A stretch of DNA of 64,000 nt from a virus, in IMG/VR virus record IMGVR_UViG_3300047476_001680, positions 1 through 64,000 of that record, one strand, 5' to 3'. Positions 8,148 to 15,633 of the stretch are shown here, piece after piece. Under the pieces are notes generated by a model. The model had not been told where the DNA came from and made no database searches. It saw nothing but the letters and a program-made list of their open reading frames with translations. The translations under genes and the position numbers were made by a program. The stretch's first letter is position 1. Each line of letters begins with the position of its first letter.

Positions 8148-8672
8148 ATGAAAAAATTTATTTTAGATAACAACCAATTTAAATCGCTAGTGGCGGGTCT
8201 TGCAAGAGACATTACGCTGTCAGGCTGGCGACCAGATTATATTGTAGGGATCACAAGAGGCGGATTACTACCGGCTGTTATGCTTAGTCATTATTTTGAT
8301 ATACCTTGTGAAACCTTAAAGGTCAGTTTGCGTGATGGTGGTGAGCCCGAAAGTAATCTCTGGATGGCTGAAGATGCTTTTGGTTATGACCAGGGTAAGA
8401 GTGTTCCGCACCTCTGCAAAAATATCTTAGTAGTGGACGACATCAATGACAGTGGCGCAACCATTAACTGGATTATGGAGGACTGGCGGTCTGGGTGTAT
8501 GCCCAACGATGCTGCCTGGAACACAGTCTGGGGAAGGAATGTACGATTTGCGGTGCTGGTGGATAATACTGCTAGCCAATGCCAGACCTCAATGAGTTAT
8601 TTTGGTATGGAAGTTAACAAATCTGAAGAAGACGTTTGGATAGAATTTCCTTATGAAAAATGGTGGACTTAA
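8148..8672 (+). CDS. Phosphoribosyltransferase (PRTase) family protein
   Basis: 174 residues. The PRPP-binding signature ILVVDDINDSGATI (about residues 97-110) and the upstream GITRGGLLPAVMLSHYFDIP segment identify a type I phosphoribosyltransferase, closest in style to hypoxanthine/xanthine-type enzymes. Such enzymes join a base to PRPP or do the reverse; the base used here cannot be read off. The ATG at 8148 follows the lipoprotein stop by 4 bp and suits the family length. It overlaps the next gene by 20 bp. Purine salvage during infection or supply of a modified base are both possible. Confidence 0.88.
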   Translation: MKKFILDNNQFKSLVAGLARDITLSGWRPDYIVGITRGGLLPAVMLSHYFDIPCETLKVSLRDGGEPESNLWMAEDAFGYDQGKSVPHLCKNILVVDDINDSGATINWIMEDWRSGCMPNDAAWNTVWGRNVRFAVLVDNTASQCQTSMSYFGMEVNKSEEDVWIEFPYEKWWT

Positions 8673-9195
8673 TTTAAGCATTTCTGTTTTCGGAAGTAAA
8701 GTAAATTCTTGGCCCACTCTCTTAATCAGTATCAATGATTGCATTGTCTATGATAAAGAAGTATCCGGGAGCAAAACAATATCTATCGATGTTGACGCAA
8801 TAAAAGTTTACAATATTAAAGTTTCTGGAATAGGGAAAAAGTTTGGTGAAGATGGCGTCTACGATACCATCGTTGACTCGCAGGGAAATATAATACAAGA
8901 TAAAAGTCTTATTATAACTGATATATCAGTAAATGGCATAGCTATGGATGATCACTGGATAAGATCTTTACCATTCTTCACTGATAATTTTACTAATTTT
9001 TCTGCAAAGGGATTCTATACTAACGGTGAATTAAGATTCAGTATTACTGAACCTGTATTAGACTGGGTCATTAATGAAAGATTTATTAAACATAAAACAC
9101 AAAATACACAAATATTTGGTGGTGGAGACAAGTTTGAATATACAGAAATATTAAATAAGATTGATCATATTAAAAAAACATACTTTAATGACTAA
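8653..9195 (+). CDS. Hypothetical beta-rich protein, 180 aa
   Basis: 180 residues, predicted almost all beta in the first two thirds: SISVFGSKVNSWPTLLISIND, a GIGKKFGEDGVYDTIVDSQG loop, then SLIITDISVNGIAM. This looks like a jelly-roll or carbohydrate-binding beta-sandwich, but no family is certain. The C-terminus is helical and basic. The ATG lies inside the PRTase gene (20-bp overlap), and the gene overlaps the following radical SAM gene by 8 bp, so the three are coupled. Similar proteins occur in marine phages as far as I recall; function unknown. Confidence 0.75.
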   Translation: MKNGGLNLSISVFGSKVNSWPTLLISINDCIVYDKEVSGSKTISIDVDAIKVYNIKVSGIGKKFGEDGVYDTIVDSQGNIIQDKSLIITDISVNGIAMDDHWIRSLPFFTDNFTNFSAKGFYTNGELRFSITEPVLDWVINERFIKHKTQNTQIFGGGDKFEYTEILNKIDHIKKTYFND

Positions 9196-10678
9196 AACAC
9201 TAATATGCAATCTCCCACCGTTAGATAACACTAGGCCCCCACTCAGTGGGGCTATTTTGACAAGTATTTGTAAATCTCAAAGGCACGACGTCGTGGCAAG
9301 AGACGTCAACGTTGATCTAAGGAAATATCTACATATTAGGCAATTAGATTTATCTTTTTTTGATGACGTTTTTTATGAAATGTCTGACGATTACTCAGAA
9401 AATCAAAAAAAAGTTATTAATGAATTTTTACTTAATTACTTCGAGTATTTAAATGTCAAAGAATTTGATTACATAGTAGTCAGTCTTTTTTCTTTTCTTG
9501 CACAGTCATTTGCTAATATATTTTTGCCTGAACTACGTAAAGTATCTAAAGCAAAAATAATTATTGGTGGTGCTGGCCTCACTAAACTTGTAAGTGACCC
9601 TACTTATATAGGATATGGACAAGAATTAAAAAACAAAAATTTAATTGACGAATTTATTACCGGCGAAGCCGAAGAAGCATTGATACAATATTTTAGCACG
9701 GGCTCTGGCCCAGGAATAGGTAATTCAAATTTTATACAATTAGATGATCTGGATCGATACCCATTTCCTGACTACTCTGAGTACGATTTGTCAAATTACC
9801 GAACCCAAGATGGGTCGCTAGAGCTTAATATCATTGGTAGTCGTGGTTGTGTTCGCGACTGTACTTTTTGTGATGTAAGGAAAACTTCCCCCAAGTATAG
9901 ATTTAGATCAGGAAAAAACATTGCTGATGAAATTATTCATCATTATGAAAATTATGGTGTTACTGATTTTTATTTTGCTGATAGCCTAGTAAATGGTAGT
10001 TACAAAGCTTTTGATGATATGTGCAATGCACTAACAAATTATAAATTTCACAAACCAATATCTTGGTCTGGTCAATATATTATACGAACTAAAGAAACTA
10101 CACCCAAGAACCATTTTGATTTGTTAGCTGCGAGCGGTGCGAAAAATCTTTACGTAGGTATAGAATCAGGATGTGATAAAATAAGATTTGAAATTGGAAA
10201 AAAATTTACCAATAATGATATTGACTTTTATTTAGAAAACTTTTATAAACATAATATCAAGATACTATTTTTGTTTTTTACTGGGTACATTACAGAGACC
10301 CTTGATGATTACAAAGAAACCTTAAAAATGTTTCCACGTTGGCAAAAGTTTGTTGCATCTGGAACCATAATTGGTGTGGAAACTTTAAATTTGTTAAGTA
10401 TTTTACCTGGCACACACCTAGAATCACTGGCAATGAATAACAATTTTGTATTTAAACAAAATGATGATAATGGACATCTTAATACCAAATTTTGGATAGA
10501 CCCTGGTCAGCCCACTTATGACTATCTTGAAAGAGTAAAACGTCATCTAGGTGTTATGGAAGAAGCAATTAAGTACAAATGGCCAGTTTGGAACGCATCC
10601 ATTTCGTTAAACCTTATTGAACAAAGTTTAATTAGTTTTAACAATCCTAAAAATCGATATATTAAATTAAAAGGATAA
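9188..10678 (+). CDS. B12-binding-domain-type radical SAM protein
   Basis: 496 residues. The N-terminal part (about 1-180) has the Rossmann-like layout of cobalamin-binding radical SAM enzymes (NLPPLDNTRPPLSGAIL; FDYIVVSLFSFLAQ; KIIIGGAG; FITGEAEEAL). The radical SAM core begins at GSRGCVRDCTFC with the [4Fe-4S] cysteines C221, C225 and C228 (CX3CX2C). YVGIESG, about 110 residues later, is the usual second core motif. The strict cobalamin-ligating DXHXXG is not seen, so B12 dependence is uncertain. Start ATG 9188 is preferred over an upstream alternative at 9161. Likely a methyltransferase or C-C bond-forming enzyme; substrate unknown. It follows a PRTase and a beta-sandwich protein. Confidence 0.85.
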   Translation: MTKTLICNLPPLDNTRPPLSGAILTSICKSQRHDVVARDVNVDLRKYLHIRQLDLSFFDDVFYEMSDDYSENQKKVINEFLLNYFEYLNVKEFDYIVVSLFSFLAQSFANIFLPELRKVSKAKIIIGGAGLTKLVSDPTYIGYGQELKNKNLIDEFITGEAEEALIQYFSTGSGPGIGNSNFIQLDDLDRYPFPDYSEYDLSNYRTQDGSLELNIIGSRGCVRDCTFCDVRKTSPKYRFRSGKNIADEIIHHYENYGVTDFYFADSLVNGSYKAFDDMCNALTNYKFHKPISWSGQYIIRTKETTPKNHFDLLAASGAKNLYVGIESGCDKIRFEIGKKFTNNDIDFYLENFYKHNIKILFLFFTGYITETLDDYKETLKMFPRWQKFVASGTIIGVETLNLLSILPGTHLESLAMNNNFVFKQNDDNGHLNTKFWIDPGQPTYDYLERVKRHLGVMEEAIKYKWPVWNASISLNLIEQSLISFNNPKNRYIKLKG

Positions 10679-10681
10679 AGT

Positions 10682-11023
10682 ATGATAGCATTGCCACCTG
10701 GTGTGAAACTTAATTTCAGCATCTATATTGATGTGCAAAATCTCACTCAAGATATGATAGAGTGGTATCGCACTGTGGGTGGTGAAGTATCCCAGGACAC
10801 TGTCTACGATCATCGTGGCAGGCAATTAGATACAACCTATGTTAAGTACGGTCGTGGTAAACGTAGCTATAAATATACTAATTCCACACAGACAAAATTG
10901 CATTTTAATGGTGAGGACGCCTCGGTGGCCAGTCTTTTTGTTCTCAAATATCTAGACTTGATTATAAACACCAACTTGCAGGAACAAATGGAAAGATTTG
11001 AACGAGAGGATGCGATTAATTGA
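10682..11023 (+). CDS. Hypothetical phage protein, 113 aa
   Basis: 113 residues; beta-rich N-terminal half (KLNFSIYIDVQNL) and a helical acidic end. AAGGA precedes the ATG, 3 bp after the previous stop. It overlaps the next gene by 4 bp (TTGA). No family recognised. Confidence 0.72.
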   Translation: MIALPPGVKLNFSIYIDVQNLTQDMIEWYRTVGGEVSQDTVYDHRGRQLDTTYVKYGRGKRSYKYTNSTQTKLHFNGEDASVASLFVLKYLDLIINTNLQEQMERFEREDAIN

Positions 11024-11310
11024 ACGACATACTAGCAGATATTTTTAAATGGATTAAAAGTGACTTTAATTCTTACCGTTTTCGTTTTATTGTTGAGCTT
11101 TTGGCTTGGGCTATCTCTATTTGTTGCAGTGTCACGATGGCACTCACTGTACCTAACCCGCCTCTACTTGTCCTATATCCTATTTGGATTTGTGGTTGTG
11201 CTATGTATTCGTGGGCTGCTTGGACTCGTAGGAGTTTTGGAATGCTTGCCAATTACCTACTGCTCGTGACAATTGACACTATTGGCTTGATGCGAATGCT
11301 ACTAAACTAA
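11020..11310 (+). CDS. Small membrane protein (paralogue of the 1667-1933 protein)
   Basis: 96 residues starting at TTG 11020, which overlaps the previous TGA. Three hydrophobic segments (about 22-42, 47-65 and 74-94): FIVELLAWAISICCSVTMAL, PPLLVLYPIWICGCAMYSW, LANYLLLVTIDTIGLMRML. The arrangement of prolines, Trp and the final N-x-TIG-x2-R pattern matches the membrane protein at 1667-1933. No ATG lies near the N-terminus. Inner membrane predicted; role unknown. Confidence 0.7.
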   Translation: MNDILADIFKWIKSDFNSYRFRFIVELLAWAISICCSVTMALTVPNPPLLVLYPIWICGCAMYSWAAWTRRSFGMLANYLLLVTIDTIGLMRMLLN

Positions 11311-11399
11311 ATAATATTCTACACAGCGGCCTTCCTGGCTCTTCATCCCGCTTTACAAATTCTGCAGGCCTATGTTAACATTTAATATAGGAGAAGATA
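11311..11399 (+). promoter_or_regulatory. Intergenic gap with weak promoter-like sequence before queD
   Basis: An 89-bp gap. A weak promoter-like pair TTCTGC (11360-11365) and TAATAT (11383-11388) with a 17-bp spacer is present, and AGGAG precedes the queD ATG. I looked for a preQ1 riboswitch because of the neighbouring que genes and saw no recognisable one. Confidence 0.3.
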
Positions 11400-11918
11400 A
11401 TGTTATACCTTAAAGAAACTAACCCCCCAAGAACTTATAAATTTGTAAGTACTAAAGAATACCACGACGCTTTTCCCTGTGCCTACAGGCAATGGCGTGC
11501 AGATAGTCACTGTAACCTAATCCACGGTTATAGTTTTAGTATGAAGTTTTACTTTGGTACTGATAGTCTAGATGTGCGCAACTGGGCTGCTGATTATGGC
11601 GGCCTAAAAGAACTTAAAAAGGTACTAGAAGATCAATTCGATCACACTTTACTAGTGGCACAAGATGATCCAGAACTGGAAACATTTAAAATGCTACAAG
11701 AACGTAAAATGGCTAAGTTAACCATCCTACCCAGATTGGGCTGTGAGGGTTTAGCCGATATGCTTTACAAATATGTCAATGGTGTGTATATTCCTGATAT
11801 GTGGGGGCCGGGCGAAGCAGAACGTCTCTGGTGCTTCCGTGTGGAAGTTCGTGAAACTCAGGCTAATATGGCGTTCCGTGAAGGCCATCGTGAATGGGAC
11901 GAAGATCTATTTGCGTGA
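11400..11918 (+). CDS. queD: 6-carboxytetrahydropterin synthase, phage type
   Basis: Converts dihydroneopterin triphosphate (FolE product) to 6-carboxytetrahydropterin, the second step to preQ0. 172 residues with the T-fold pattern: H22, C38-x3-H42 in SHCNLIHGYSF, then WAADYGGLKELKK, catalytic DH at 81-82 (FDHTLLV) and a VEVRET strand with E152. The third zinc His of the usual HGH is Tyr here (HGY), so metal binding may differ from cellular QueD. Ribosome-binding site AGGAG 6 nt before the ATG. Followed by queE after one small gene, as in other phages with 7-deazaguanine DNA. Confidence 0.88.
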   Translation: MLYLKETNPPRTYKFVSTKEYHDAFPCAYRQWRADSHCNLIHGYSFSMKFYFGTDSLDVRNWAADYGGLKELKKVLEDQFDHTLLVAQDDPELETFKMLQERKMAKLTILPRLGCEGLADMLYKYVNGVYIPDMWGPGEAERLWCFRVEVRETQANMAFREGHREWDEDLFA

Positions 11919-11928
11919 TTGATTTTTT

Positions 11929-12117
11929 ATGAAAACTCGAGAACAAATCATCACTGATATGTGTTACACTTATCGCCACGATTACGGTCTTGACAAGACC
12001 AATGATACTGGTATATTTTCTTCAGGCACTACTGAAGAAGAACGAAGATGGCTCTGGGCAGTGATGGCGCAGATTTTCGACAACAACATAGCACCACATA
12101 TGGAATTCAAAAAATGA
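11929..12117 (+). CDS. Small hypothetical protein between queD and queE
   Basis: 62 residues, helical, Trp-containing (TEEERRWLWAVMAQIFDNN). It starts 10 bp after queD and overlaps queE as ATGA, so the three are one translational unit. No family recognised. Inside it, TTGACA (11990-11995), 16 bp and TATATT (12012-12017) could be an internal promoter for queE; the -35 lies within a 15-bp palindrome. Confidence 0.7.
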   Translation: MKTREQIITDMCYTYRHDYGLDKTNDTGIFSSGTTEEERRWLWAVMAQIFDNNIAPHMEFKK

Positions 12118-12962
12118 GTAAATTAAAAGTAGCAGAACTATTCTACAGTATACAAGGAGAAGGACGCTTTATGGGTGTTCCTTCTATTTTCTTACGTACA
12201 TTCGGTTGTAACTTTACCTGTGCAGGCTTTGGTATGCCACGTGGAGAGCGTAGTACAGCTAATGACCAAGTAGCACAAGAAATCAATAAGTTCGAGAAAT
12301 ATGAAGACCTTCCAGTAGTGTCAACTGGTTGCGATAGCTATGCCAGCTGGGACGCTAGATTTAAGGATCTTAGTCCTGTACTAACAGTGGATGCCATTGC
12401 TGATAGGATGATGGAAATACTTCCTGATAACAAATGGCGAGGTGTTCATTTGGTTATTACTGGCGGCGAGCCTCTACTGGGCTGGCAGCGTAGCTATCCA
12501 GACTTGTTAAATCACGAAAAGCTTAAAAAGTTAAAAGATCTAACATTTGAGACCAATGGTACTCAAGAACTCACTAAGGATTTTAAACTATATCTTTATA
12601 AATGGACACACAAACAAGGTTATCATAATTTAACATTCAGTGTTAGTCCTAAATTAAGTGTCAGTGGAGAAAAGAGAGAAGATGCTATTCGTCCGGACAT
12701 TGTTCGCGAGTACGAAGACCTAGGCCATACATACTTAAAATTTGTTGTGGCAACGGAAGATGATGTCACAGAAGCACTGGAAGTGATTGACATATACAAG
12801 AAAGAAGGGTTTAGTGGACACGTCTATCTGATGCCCGTGGGTGGTGTGGAAAGTGTGTATACTCTAAATAATCGAAGAGTAGCAGAACTAGCAATGAAAC
12901 ACGGACTACGATACTCCGACAGGCTGCAGGTTCCATTGTTTAAAAACGCCTGGGGGACCTAA
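12114..12962 (+). CDS. queE: 7-carboxy-7-deazaguanine synthase (radical SAM)
   Basis: Radical SAM enzyme turning 6-carboxytetrahydropterin into 7-carboxy-7-deazaguanine. 282 residues. KVAELFYSIQGEGRFMGVPSIF is the family N-terminus and VITGGEPLL (GGEP 117-120) the SAM-binding motif. Cluster cysteines are unusual: C32 and C36 (GCNFTCAGFG) lack the third Cys of CX3CX2C, and the next candidate is C73 in STGCDSYASWD after a 36-residue insert. ATG 12114 overlaps the previous stop (ATGA). No queC follows within the window, so the preQ0-forming step must be encoded elsewhere or by the host. Confidence 0.9.
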   Translation: MSKLKVAELFYSIQGEGRFMGVPSIFLRTFGCNFTCAGFGMPRGERSTANDQVAQEINKFEKYEDLPVVSTGCDSYASWDARFKDLSPVLTVDAIADRMMEILPDNKWRGVHLVITGGEPLLGWQRSYPDLLNHEKLKKLKDLTFETNGTQELTKDFKLYLYKWTHKQGYHNLTFSVSPKLSVSGEKREDAIRPDIVREYEDLGHTYLKFVVATEDDVTEALEVIDIYKKEGFSGHVYLMPVGGVESVYTLNNRRVAELAMKHGLRYSDRLQVPLFKNAWGT

Positions 12963-13159
12963 TGACAGAAACACATAAACGAACTATAGCCAGGGCCATT
13001 ACCTGGCGGATCACTGCCACAGTAATCACCGGTATCTACACCGGGCTGGCTGGTGCCATCATAATTAATATCTGGATGACCTTGGCGCACTATATACACG
13101 AAAGGCTCTGGCTTAGATTAAAATGGGGGACCAGTACAGATGACGACGGAAGTAGCTAG
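12962..13159 (+). CDS. DUF2061 small membrane protein
   Basis: 65 residues with the DUF2061 signature: RTIARAITWRITATVITGIYTG, a short membrane segment, then YIHERLWLRLKWG. These are small inner-membrane proteins common in Proteobacteria, of unknown function. It shares one base with the queE stop (TAATG) and overlaps the DUF1289 gene by 20 bp. Confidence 0.8.
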   Translation: MTETHKRTIARAITWRITATVITGIYTGLAGAIIINIWMTLAHYIHERLWLRLKWGTSTDDDGSS

Positions 13160-13550
13160 TCCTTGTATCAATATTTGCAAACTAGAAAAAGAAGTCTGTA
13201 TTGGTTGTTTCAGAACTCTAGATGAAATAGCCAGCTGGACAACTTATACAGACGTGGAAAAGAAAATGGTCATAGAATTAAGTAACATACGACGTGAACA
13301 AAATTTCAAGGGCAATATGAGAGATAATACTGAGTCGTTTTTAACTGACAAATATTTTTTACAAGATGCAGTAACAGAAGAAAAATTTATGTGGACACCG
13401 CGAAGATGCAATCTTAGCAATAAATTGCTTTGGATGACTTTTGCAATTCGTGGCCACCGTAGATTACTAGGACCGGGTGGTCTTCGTAATGAATATAGAT
13501 TTTACCACCCAGAAGATTTTATTATGATGAGGTTAAAAGATGGTTGCTAA
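13140..13550 (+). CDS. DUF1289 domain protein with C-terminal extension
   Basis: 136 residues. Residues 1-55 match DUF1289: SPCINICKLEKEVCIGCFRTLDEIASW, with four cysteines likely binding a metal. Bacterial DUF1289 proteins usually end soon after this. Here a further 75 residues follow (FMWTPRRCNLSNKLLWM, then RGHRRLLGPGGLRNEYRFY) and look like a separate basic domain. The phage protein may thus be a fusion. The start overlaps the preceding gene by 20 bp. Function unknown. Confidence 0.78.
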   Translation: MTTEVASPCINICKLEKEVCIGCFRTLDEIASWTTYTDVEKKMVIELSNIRREQNFKGNMRDNTESFLTDKYFLQDAVTEEKFMWTPRRCNLSNKLLWMTFAIRGHRRLLGPGGLRNEYRFYHPEDFIMMRLKDGC

Positions 13551-13911
13551 AAAAACACCAAACACTGACACCGCACCCAAGGGCAAGACCAGGGTGAGTG
13601 CCAAATCTAAATCACCCAAGGATCTGGCTACCGAACGTGGTGAGCCCTGGGTGGGAATCCTGAGCGTAGACCTAGATCCTGAAAATATTGGCAATGGTGC
13701 CTTTGAACTGGACTGGAATGATCACTTTGTGAGTAAACTTGTACGAGCTGGTTATCAGGGTAAAGACGACAGTCAGATTGTGGAACAATGGTTTCAGACC
13801 ATCTGTCGTAATGTGGTTATGGAAACCTACGAACAATATGAAGCTAACGACACAGACAGGTTATCTCTTAATAGAAAAAACCTAGGCAACGGAAGGACTG
13901 AAGTGTCGTGA
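13540..13911 (+). CDS. Hypothetical phage protein, 123 aa
   Basis: 123 residues. A basic disordered N-terminus (KKTPNTDTAPKGKTRVSAKS) is followed by EPWVGILSVDLDPENIGNG and a helical region with AGYQGKDDSQIVEQWFQTI. GAGG precedes the ATG by 7 bases. It overlaps both neighbours. It resembles a protein conserved in T4-like marine phages; no function known to me. Confidence 0.75.
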   Translation: MVAKKTPNTDTAPKGKTRVSAKSKSPKDLATERGEPWVGILSVDLDPENIGNGAFELDWNDHFVSKLVRAGYQGKDDSQIVEQWFQTICRNVVMETYEQYEANDTDRLSLNRKNLGNGRTEVS

Positions 13912-14390
13912 TAATCTATGTCAACGGCGACGGACACTGCTCGGCATCCTATGCTGAAGTTCCTTATGCGGTCGCCGAGGAAGATTTTGATCTCTGGCAC
14001 CAGGGCAGAGTACCACATCCTGTCAACTATGCGACCAGCTGGCCTTGTCTTCTAGCCAGTGTGTTTAAAGCGGAAATAAAGGTTGAGGCGGATATCAGAA
14101 ATACCCAAATAGATGTTCTGTATCATACCAAAAACTATGTTGATAATAATTATCAAAGGGGCGCACTCAAGGTAATACTAGGTTTCCCCATCCAGGACCG
14201 AGACCGGTTCCTACAATTATCCAATTATCTACAAGCAAGAGAAGTAAAGCATATCTTTTATCCCACCTCGGACTATATCAATTATCTTACCAAAAAGGGT
14301 CATCGACCCAATCATAAAGGTTACTTTAACGGTCAGGCTCATCGAGTTTGGTCGAATTACATTGCGGATCATTTGACAAAATTAGTGTAA
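13908..14390 (+). CDS. SGNH-like hypothetical protein (short form)
   Basis: 160 residues from GTG 13908 (GTGA overlap with the previous stop, GGAAGG upstream). It starts IIYVNGDGHCSASYAEV, which resembles block I (GDS) of SGNH hydrolases but with GDGHC in place of GDSHS, so catalysis is doubtful. Later HPVNYATSWPCLLA and VILGFPI fit the following strands of that fold. It is shorter than the phage SGNH proteins I recall. The sigma70 promoter of the next gene lies within its last codons. Confidence 0.6.
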   Translation: MIIYVNGDGHCSASYAEVPYAVAEEDFDLWHQGRVPHPVNYATSWPCLLASVFKAEIKVEADIRNTQIDVLYHTKNYVDNNYQRGALKVILGFPIQDRDRFLQLSNYLQAREVKHIFYPTSDYINYLTKKGHRPNHKGYFNGQAHRVWSNYIADHLTKLV

Positions 14391-14401
14391 TAAGCTATTA
14401 T
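14373..14401 (+). promoter_or_regulatory. Sigma70 promoter predicting a leaderless exonuclease mRNA
   Basis: TTGACA (14373-14378), 17-bp spacer, TATTAT (14396-14401). The exonuclease ATG begins at 14408, only 6 nt after the -10, where transcription would start, and there is no ribosome-binding site. Confidence 0.7.
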
Positions 14402-14407
14402 TATACT

Positions 14408-15400
14408 ATGAAAAAATATTTGGTTGTTGACACTGCTAATACCTTTTTTAGAGCTAGACACGCTTCCCATCGAGCCAGCTCGGTCGAAGAACGTGTAGGT
14501 TTCGCTCTACATCTTACACTGGGCAGCGTATTCAAGGCCTGGCGCGACCAAAAAGCGGACCACATAGTGTTCGCTCTAGAGGGGCGCAGCTGGCGCAAGG
14601 ATTATTACAAACCCTACAAGGCCAATCGCGCTGTGGCTCGCGCCGCCCTTACAGAAAGAGAACAAGAAGAAGATGCTATGTTCTGGGAAACCTTTGATAC
14701 TCTACAGAAGTTTCTTATGGAAAAAACCAATTGCACAGTGCTTCAACATCCTGAATTAGAAGGAGATGATCTTATTGCAGGTTGGATCCAGAGTCATCCC
14801 AATGATTCCCACGTGATTGTGAGTTCAGACACGGACTTCTATCAGCTCTTGAATAAAAATGTAGTACAATACAATGGCATACAGGACGAACTACATACAC
14901 TGGGTGGCATCCTGGATAAAAAGGGTAATCTTGTCATTGATAAAAAAACGCAAAAGCCCAAGACAATACCTGATCCGCAATGGATACTTTTTGAAAAATG
15001 TATGCGTGGTGACCCCGGTGATAATATTTTTAGTGCCTATCCCGGAGTAAGGACCAAGGGCACCAAAAATAAGACAGGACTCACTGAAGCCTATGGTGAC
15101 CGAGATGCACGTGGATTTGCCTGGAATAACCTTATGTTACAGAAATGGGTAGACCACAACGGTCAGGAACATCGAGTGCTGGACGATTATAACAGAAATC
15201 GCATACTGGTGGATTTAACTGCACAGCCCGAAGATATCCGTACCAAGATAAACGAAGTTATCTCTAGTAATAGTGTGGTCAAGAAAACTCCTATGATTGG
15301 AGCACAATTTCTCAAATTTTGCGGCAAATTTGATTTAGTTAAACTAAGTGAAAGTGCCACACAGTATGCAGAAATGCTGAGTGCAGGATATACTGAATGA
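14408..15400 (+). CDS. 5'-3' exonuclease / flap endonuclease (T4 RNase H type)
   Basis: 330 residues with the metal-binding acidic pattern of the FEN family: LVVDTANTFFRARHA (D8), an arch region with FALEGRSWRKDYYKPYKANR, ELEGDDLIAGW, SSDTDFYQLL, and a GDPGDNI helix-hairpin region near 200. In phages this enzyme removes RNA primers and trims 5' flaps during replication. ATG 14408 gives the family N-terminus; a longer start would run through the promoter. There is no Shine-Dalgarno sequence, in line with a leaderless message. It is coupled to the next gene by ATGA. Confidence 0.92.
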   Translation: MKKYLVVDTANTFFRARHASHRASSVEERVGFALHLTLGSVFKAWRDQKADHIVFALEGRSWRKDYYKPYKANRAVARAALTEREQEEDAMFWETFDTLQKFLMEKTNCTVLQHPELEGDDLIAGWIQSHPNDSHVIVSSDTDFYQLLNKNVVQYNGIQDELHTLGGILDKKGNLVIDKKTQKPKTIPDPQWILFEKCMRGDPGDNIFSAYPGVRTKGTKNKTGLTEAYGDRDARGFAWNNLMLQKWVDHNGQEHRVLDDYNRNRILVDLTAQPEDIRTKINEVISSNSVVKKTPMIGAQFLKFCGKFDLVKLSESATQYAEMLSAGYTE

Positions 15401-15630
15401 CCAAAAAAGACAAATACAGAATTATAAAGCATCAGGACCAAGAAGGCGTTACATTCTACACTGTACAGTTTCAGTTTGAGTGGTTCTTGGGGTTAAAGTT
15501 CTGGCGCACGTTGGAACAAGATAAACGTCCACGTATGTTTGACACATTGGAAGATACCCATAAATTTATTCGTGGATCTGTCTGGACGCACGTCGTGGTA
15601 GAAGAAGGGGAAATACCTGGGGGGATTTAA
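15397..15630 (+). CDS. Small hypothetical phage protein, 77 aa
   Basis: 77 residues, aromatic and basic (VTFYTVQFQFEWFLGLKFW, then KRPRMFDTLEDTHKFI). ATG overlaps the exonuclease stop (ATGA). Predicted mixed alpha/beta; no family recognised. Confidence 0.7.
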   Translation: MTKKDKYRIIKHQDQEGVTFYTVQFQFEWFLGLKFWRTLEQDKRPRMFDTLEDTHKFIRGSVWTHVVVEEGEIPGGI

Positions 15631-15633
15631 CAG

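Noticed and set aside
9237-9258. CCCCAC-TCA-GTGGGG hairpin followed by CTATTTT, resembling an intrinsic terminator
   Set aside because: It falls within the first codons of the B12-type radical SAM gene, which is intact; a 6-bp stem there is more likely chance, though attenuation cannot be excluded.
11307-11313. CTAAATA, a possible late-promoter motif before queD
   Set aside because: It is 86 nt from the queD start, unlike the 17-28 nt spacing of the other motifs.
11311-11399. preQ1 riboswitch before queD
   Set aside because: No recognisable stem-loop/A-rich tail arrangement of known preQ1 classes in this gap.
11986-12017. TTGACA-16 bp-TATATT with a 15-bp palindrome over the -35, inside the gene before queE
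   Set aside because: The sequence is coding, the spacer is 16 bp and the palindrome is short; kept only as a note in the gene entry.
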